Assembly (NCBI RefSeq): GCF_011397635.1
Contig: NC_064756.1
Span: forward strand, 18,008,907 to 18,072,906
From: Epinephelus fuscoguttatus
Lineage: Eukaryota; Chordata; Actinopteri; Perciformes; Serranidae
Reading direction: 5' to 3'
Length of the DNA stretch: 64,000 nucleotides
Notes under the pieces: model-generated
What the model was told of the DNA's origin: nothing
Seen by the model: only the letters and a program-made list of their open reading frames with translations
Databases searched by the model: none
Shown here: positions 60,196 to 64,000 of the stretch, piece by piece
How the letters are laid out: the number at the start of each line of letters is the position of its first letter
Position numbering within the stretch: the stretch's first letter is position 1
Translations under genes and position numbers: made by a program

Positions 60196-62669
60196 GTGCA
60201 CAGACAATGGCACAACCTAAAGATTTAGTTTCAGAGACAGATGGTGACACTTTGAAGACCCCATGGAGAGGAGGCTCTATAAAGCCTTGTTTCCATCAAG
60301 CAGTCTGGTTCAGTTTAATTTAGTTCATCACATACTACAATGGTTATTTTTGTGTTTCCATTATCAAAAGTTGTGGATGGTATCAACAGAACCACTCCTT
60401 TCCATCCTGTTTTTCATTATTCCTCTGCTGAGGTACCTAGCGTACCAATCCGGTACTAAAAAGTGGAGTTAGAAACACTGCAGTCTATCAGTTGGTCAAG
60501 AGAGAACCTCCAATCTTGCTCTAGAAGGACTCAATGTACAAACACATTATTTTTAAAAAATATTCCATCGATTATAAAGACTATAAACACTCAAGACTTT
60601 TTTGTTCCGAAAACATCGGTGTTCAACCACATTCTGTGGATGATCAGGGAGGTGCAGACGTTCCTCTGCTTCATTGTTGAAGAGGAAATACAGCGAGGGC
60701 TGGCCGGCGCAGTGAGGAGGCTCTTACCATCTGGTAATTACCCTGCCTACATTTAAGAGTCTGCGAAGGAAACTCTAAATAGATCTATGGTTTAGATACG
60801 AGTCTGCATGGGTTACTTTCTGGTTCTACATGAAGGATGCTACACCAAAACTGTTTGGTGGAAATATGGCTTAAGTCCCTGGGAAACTTTTGTGGTGACC
60901 TTATTCAACACAGGTGTACACATGAACCAATACATATGATATTCAGAGCTATCTCTGATTTAGAGGTTGTCTGCACATGGCTCTCAACATGGATGTGGCT
61001 TATGGGCTTATGCAGCTAATGTTGCTAACAGAGCTAACGGTGTTAACCGGGGGGAAACCAGAGGGTGGGGGCTACACCTCTGTGATGACCCCATCCTGGT
61101 ATCAGCACTAACCACTGTATGAGCGCAGTGCAGAGTAGTGGTGAATAGCTAGCCAGTGGAATACACACACAGGGGTCTCACATGTACACACAGAGGCAGC
61201 GTGGCTTCATTCTCCGCTCAGGGCACCATTACTCCACTACATCTTTACATACACTTTACATAATTGCTGTTTGCTGCTATGTATATCACATCAAGCCTCC
61301 TTAACTGATACCCCGTCGTTTCACAGTACAGAACCCTCCCAGTGTATTACGCATCATCCCAACATCCTATCTCAGCAGGTATTACTACATCACATAAAGA
61401 AGATGTGTGCATCTCTCTGTCTACTGACCTTATAAACATCCAGAATGCCACACTGGTAGTCGAATCGTGTGTAAAGCTCATTCAGCATGGAGATGACCTG
61501 CATGGGTGTACACTGGGCACACACAGCAGTAAAACCCACGATGTCTGAGAACAGCATGGTGACGTCATCGAATTTGCGAGCAGGCACTGGCTGGCCCTGC
61601 CACAGTTTCTGTGCCACATCACCTGGAAATATGGAATAGAGGAGATCCACGGTTCTCCTCTTTTCCTCCTCCAGCGCCTGGTGAGTCCGCTCTAATGTGG
61701 CCTGGGAGGAGAGAGACGAGAAGGAGATTAGGGGGTTTTGTTCTGTGTGCTATGCTTTGATGAAGGCACTGATGACAACGATGCGGAGATGTGGGAGTAC
61801 TGCACCAAATTAAAACTGCTGGTGCACGTAAATGTATTTGTGTATTAGTTTGATTCATTTTTGATTGTGTGTATCTGCATATGCATAACTGTGTCTGTGG
61901 GCGAGCTTCTTAATGCCAAATCTGCCTGATGCAGTGCCATACCATTGTTCGAGCAGGCAAGTCAACTAAGATATAGCTATTTATAACAGCGGCCTGGGGG
62001 AGTAGTCGCAGTGTGAGAGTGTTGCAGCGAGCAGATGCATAGGATTGGGTCAAGACTCAGTGGCTTGCTCAAGGGTACTTTGAAAGCAAATTATAAGAGC
62101 AAGTCCCGGGAGCCATGTTCTTCCAGCCATCATGAATCAGCCGATACGCTGGATTTAACATGTTCGCTTCAGTGAGTCGTCTCACATGATGGAAAACAAA
62201 AATAAAAAGCTACCAAACATACTGATTTTTTTTTTTTTTTTTTTTTGCATTTTCACTATTTCAAGCGTCATGGTCGCAGGTTGTCATTTGGTCGTTTAGT
62301 GTATGCTGTGGCCTGTTAGTAAGGCTTAGTTGTAATTAAAGCCTGCGAACCTAACAACAAATCATTTTACCAGTAATGCCTTGGCTGTGACACAAGCTAG
62401 TGTATGTGATCAGCTTACTGTAAATTCAAACAAATATATTCCACCAACCACTCTACCTTAAGTTTGTCCATTCTCTTCTTTAGTCCATCCTGGGCCTTGG
62501 CCTGCTCCCCCACTAGGATAACGTCCCGTGTGGCATCGTGGATGGGGATATCTGACAGATGGAGGCCCCTGCCCATCAGCTCCTCCAGCTTATCAACACG
62601 TGGCGAGCCCAGGAACATCAGGGAGCAGGACTCGGGCACATGGATCATCTGACCCTTCAACTCCATGAC
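44232..62669 (-). CDS. gucy1a2: gucy1a2: soluble guanylate cyclase subunit alpha-2, C-terminal half (last 5 coding exons)
   Basis: Coding exons on the minus strand: 62669-62457, 61701-61429, 54517-54374, 44717-44563 and 44451-44232, about 334 residues. The human protein is about 732, so the N-terminal H-NOX and most of the HNOBA/PAS part lie beyond the right edge. The product pairs with the haem-bearing beta-1 subunit and makes cGMP from GTP in response to nitric oxide. Visible parts: end of HNOBA ([17 protein letters not shown]), a coiled-coil helix ([20 protein letters not shown]), then the class III cyclase domain with LFSDIVGFT and [11 protein letters not shown] (metal-binding Asp residues of alpha subunits), [28 protein letters not shown] and the tail [16 protein letters not shown]. 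That tail, ending ETSL, is specific to alpha-2 rather than alpha-1. All joins are in frame with GT/AG introns. Confidence 0.93.
44563..44717 (-). CDS. gucy1a2: gucy1a2 penultimate coding exon
   Basis: 155 bases, phase 0 in and phase 2 out, between CCTCTCTTAG and GTAAGT. It encodes [40 protein letters not shown] and NVSPTTY. Confidence 0.93.
45155..45432 (+). pseudogene. L2/CR1-type LINE 3' fragment
   Basis: Plus-strand translation gives [40 protein letters not shown] and [15 protein letters not shown], matching the C-terminal tail of L2-type reverse transcriptases (compare SRIEFKILLLTYKALNG in the LINE at 16533). It then passes into an AAATAAGGTTTATTGATG 3' end with ATT repeats. Only the last about 75 codons remain. 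Confidence 0.7.
46428..46488 (+). repeat. (CA)n with CG interruptions, microsatellite
   Basis: CACGCA-type units pass into a pure CA run. Confidence 0.93.
47160..48175. mobile_element. Non-autonomous DNA element with ATTAGGTACAC ends, carrying inserted repeats
   Basis: The left end has TCATTAGGTACACTGAG (about 47166). The right end has GTGTACCTAATAATA (about 48151-48165), its inverse. Both are followed inward by a GCATTATAA block. The interior is occupied by a separate repeat (about 47461-47710) and by a SINE (47725-48024). Exact ends and target duplication are uncertain. Confidence 0.5.
47725..48024 (-). mobile_element. tRNA-derived SINE with A and B boxes
   Basis: On the minus strand it starts GGCGGCATGGTGGTGCAGTG (A-box-like), has GGTTCGAAGCC (B box, 47959-47969), then TGCATGTTCTCTCCATGT, the TCCAAAAACATGCAGATTAA block, GGTGACTCTAAATTG, and ends with CAGCTGGAATAGGCTCCAGC and CTAACAGGATAAG. 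It is a near full-length copy of the family also seen at 34452-34655. Confidence 0.8.
48868..49120 (+). repeat. Polypurine tract
   Basis: Almost entirely A and G on +, densest at 49010-49110, with a run of eight or more Gs near 49017-49026. It is polypyrimidine on the gucy1a2 sense strand and produces Leu/Ser/Pro-rich spurious frames. Confidence 0.8.
53853..54268. mobile_element. hAT-like MITE, 416 bp, TAGGGGTG ends
   Basis: The ends are TAGGGGTGTAA and TTACACCCCTA, perfect inverted repeats, flanked by ATGGCCAC (53845-53852) and GTGGCCAC (54269-54276), 7 of 8 identical. The interior is rich in ATCGAT/CGATAC motifs. No coding capacity. A truncated relative lies at 8591-8712. Confidence 0.82.
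54374..54517 (-). CDS. gucy1a2: gucy1a2 exon: second metal-binding motif
   Basis: 48 codons between TCTCACACAG and GTAAGT. It reads [20 protein letters not shown] then [19 protein letters not shown]. The Asp of GDAYC is the second metal ligand in alpha subunits. Confidence 0.93.
55046..55593. mobile_element. Non-autonomous TIR element, about 550 bp
   Basis: The left end (GGAATAATTCACCCACAAAA, then TTGTATATAAATTACTCACC) mirrors the right end (GGTGAGTAATTGATATACAA ... TTTTGTGGATGAAGTATTCC) over about 45 bases. No transposase. A widespread fish MITE pattern in my reading. Confidence 0.75.
55776..56739. mobile_element. Non-autonomous TIR element, about 960 bp
   Basis: The left end AGGGCCTAATTCACAAAGAA mirrors the right end TTTTGTGAATTCGGCCCTTA. 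Further TTCACAAAGGA / TTGTGAATTAGAC motifs recur inside near both ends (about 55870 and 56655), so the inverted ends are iterated. No transposase frame. Target duplication not clear. Confidence 0.65.
56976..57437 (+). repeat. TAAATC-type hexamer array, left arm of the palindrome
   Basis: Units TAAATC with variants TAAATG, TAAACC and TAAATA. A higher-order unit of about 120 bases is visible: 57121-57180 is repeated identically at 57241-57300. Confidence 0.93.
58566..58800 (-). repeat. TAAATC-type hexamer array, right arm (inverted)
   Basis: The same units on the minus strand, but the array is about 230 bases shorter than the left-arm array and lacks the 120-base block structure. Confidence 0.93.
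60161..60192 (+). repeat. (CA)n microsatellite
   Basis: A pure CA run. Confidence 0.93.
60275..61000 (+). pseudogene. Decayed transposon fragment with a Myb/SANT-like peptide
   Basis: Nucleotide text such as CCTTGTTTCCATCAAGC and GGTACCTAGCGTACCAATCC is in my reading part of a fish DNA-transposon-derived repeat. The plus frame at 60463-60756 contains [20 protein letters not shown], which resembles the helix of Myb/SANT-like DNA-binding proteins accompanying PIF/Harbinger transposons. Only about 25 residues match and no second helix follows, so this is a weak call. Confidence 0.35.
61429..61701 (-). CDS. gucy1a2: gucy1a2 exon: coiled coil and start of the cyclase domain
   Basis: 91 codons between CTCCTCCCAG and GTCAGT. 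It begins [20 protein letters not shown] (helix), then [15 protein letters not shown], and the first catalytic strand [15 protein letters not shown], ending GILDVYK. Confidence 0.93.
61702..62456 (-). other. gucy1a2 intron (755 bp): nothing but a poly-T tract
   Basis: A run of about twenty T residues on + lies at 62227-62246. No other features were noted. Confidence 0.65.
62457..62669 (-). CDS. gucy1a2: gucy1a2 exon: end of HNOBA domain
   Basis: 71 codons from acceptor TCCTCACAG to donor GTAGAG, phase 0 both sides. It reads [54 protein letters not shown]. Confidence 0.92.
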
Positions 62670-63063
62670 CTGTGAGGAGGAGCAATTAAATGAGAAATTA
62701 AAAGTGAATCTTATTTTTTTTTTATAGATATTCACTTAGAGAAAGTGAAATGTTACAGACAATCCTGCAGAAATACACTGAGCCAGAGGAGAGGGGGGAT
62801 GGAAGACAGGTGGTGAGATCTAGACAGCATGCTCATTATTGGCCTCTCGTTACTATGGATGTCATGTCAACCTGATATTTGCTTTTCTTGAACTAATGTG
62901 CTCCAACGTAGGTCATTAACAAATAATGATTCACTGTATTTTCTTCTATAATTTCTCCCCACATGAATTTAGGTGTATAAGAGTGATTTAAGAATGACTC
63001 TTGAATATATAGCTAATTAAATATGTAATTATTTTTTCCATTTACCAACTTCATTGCAGGTCT
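62670..63063 (-). other. gucy1a2 intron between the first visible exon and the LINE: nothing recognised
   Basis: AT-rich sequence with no repeats or frames of note. The intron continues beyond the window through the LINE. Confidence 0.6.
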
Positions 63064-64000
63064 ATGGAAACATGTCAAGGTCATACTGTGGCAACAACTT
63101 TAGCTTTGCCGTTGTTATTTGTGGACTTTTCCTCAGCGTTCAATACGATTCAGCCCCACCTGCTGGTGGAAAAGCTCACCGAACATTTCAAGCTGGACTG
63201 TAACATTGTGGGTTGGATCTTGGACTTTCTCACTGACAGGTCTCAGAGGGTTAGAGTAAATGAGCACATATCCACTCTATCAAAAGCATCAACTGGATCC
63301 CTACAAGGCTGTGTTCTCTCTCCTCTCCATTATATCATGTACACAAACGACTGCCATAGTAAATTTGACAACCATCACATTGTTAAATTTGCAGATGACA
63401 CAGTTATTCTGAGCCTGTTAAATGACACTGAAATGTCCCATGGTCCCGTTTTAAATGAGTTTTTAAAGTGGTACAATGAAGCCTTTTTGGAACTGAATGT
63501 CACAAAAACAAAGGACATGTGCATTGATTTTAGACGCAACCAGCCTGCCCCTGTAAACGCCACTGTAAATGGAGAAATTGTGGAGATTGTCGATTCGTAC
63601 AAGTACCTGGGCATCATAATCGACGATAAACTGACTTTTGAGGGAAACACCGACATGCTGATCAAGAAAAGCCAGCAGCGTCTGTTTTGTCTAAGGAAGT
63701 CGGCAAAGTTCCAGGTCGACAGATCTCTGATGACAATGTTTTATAGATCTTTTATTGAGTCTGTTGTCACCTTTTCTTTTATTTGCTGGTTTGCATCACT
63801 CAATCTGAAACAGAAAAATTCATTAACCAAGATAACAAAAGTCAGCAGTAAAATCATTGGCACTCAGCAAAAAACCCTTTCAGATCTGTACAATAACCAG
63901 CTATCAAAGAAGGCAAAATCCATTATGTCCGACAGCACTCACCCCCTGCATTCAGAATTTAAGTTCCTGCCCTCTGGTTCCCATCTCAGACAACCATTAG
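63064..64000 (+). mobile_element. LINE reverse-transcriptase fragment, frame open to the window edge
   Basis: From ATG at 63064 one frame stays open for 312 codons to the last base. RT motifs: LLFVDFSSAFNTIQPHLLVE (A), GSLQGCVLSPLHYIMYTNDC (B; the usual GxPQG is changed to GSLQG), HIVKFADDTVIL (C, FADD), then ELNVTKTKDMCIDFR (D) and SYKYLGIIIDDKLTFEGNTD. It belongs to the CR1/jockey-like group of fish LINEs, possibly Rex1-related, and is distinct from the L2-type copy at 16533. It is antisense to gucy1a2 within an intron. N-terminal endonuclease is not present upstream, so it is 5' truncated. Confidence 0.88.

Larger units (their letters stand above)
54518..61428 (-). other. gucy1a2 intron (6.9 kb) holding four DNA elements
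   Basis: Elements at 55046-55593, 55776-56739, 56786-59009 and about 60275-61000 lie close together, with a CA run at 60161-60192. The gaps 54518-55045 and 59018-60160 show nothing further. Confidence 0.6.

Overview
The window looks like a gene-poor stretch of a teleost (probably percomorph) nuclear genome. It holds two spliced vertebrate genes with long repeat-filled introns, many fish-type transposons (L2/CR1, RTE/Rex3-like and L1/Tx1-like LINEs, tRNA-like SINEs, hAT- and Tc1/mariner-type non-autonomous elements) and many CA/GT microsatellites. There is no prokaryotic gene organisation. Almost all short open frames are chance frames in introns, simple repeats or transposon debris.

Positions 300-9850 (+) hold a complete aasdhppt gene, the type II phosphopantetheinyl transferase, in seven coding exons encoding about 302 residues. 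From 62669 down to 44232 (-) lie the last five coding exons of gucy1a2, the soluble guanylate cyclase alpha-2 subunit. They encode the end of the linker/coiled coil, the whole cyclase domain and the C-terminal tail ending ETSL. The 5' part of gucy1a2 lies beyond the right edge. The two genes converge tail to tail across about 34 kb. The same gene pair and orientation is, as I recall it, found on human 11q22, which supports both calls.

The intergenic region (9851-44231) is transposon ground. It contains a TIR element with a hairpin-bounded CTAT microsatellite (10651-11317) and a 5'-truncated L2-type LINE (15734-17702) abutting a roughly 39-bp minisatellite (17703-19589 and on to about 20070). 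A probable solo LTR with a 5-bp target duplication sits in that minisatellite (19595-19945). Further on are an RTE fragment with a GATG tail (24275-24938), a Russian-doll nest with a clean hAT-type element and exact 8-bp target duplication (30354-31313), a SINE inside an older repeat (34200-34877) and an L1-like pseudogene (about 36540-37258).

The gucy1a2 introns hold more non-autonomous elements. The most striking is a 2.2-kb near-palindrome (56786-59009). Its long arms carry TAAATC-type hexamer arrays, and it is flanked by an 8-bp direct repeat. It has the architecture of a foldback transposon and is the best candidate for something undescribed. The right edge enters another LINE whose reverse-transcriptase frame stays open for 937 bases (63064-64000).
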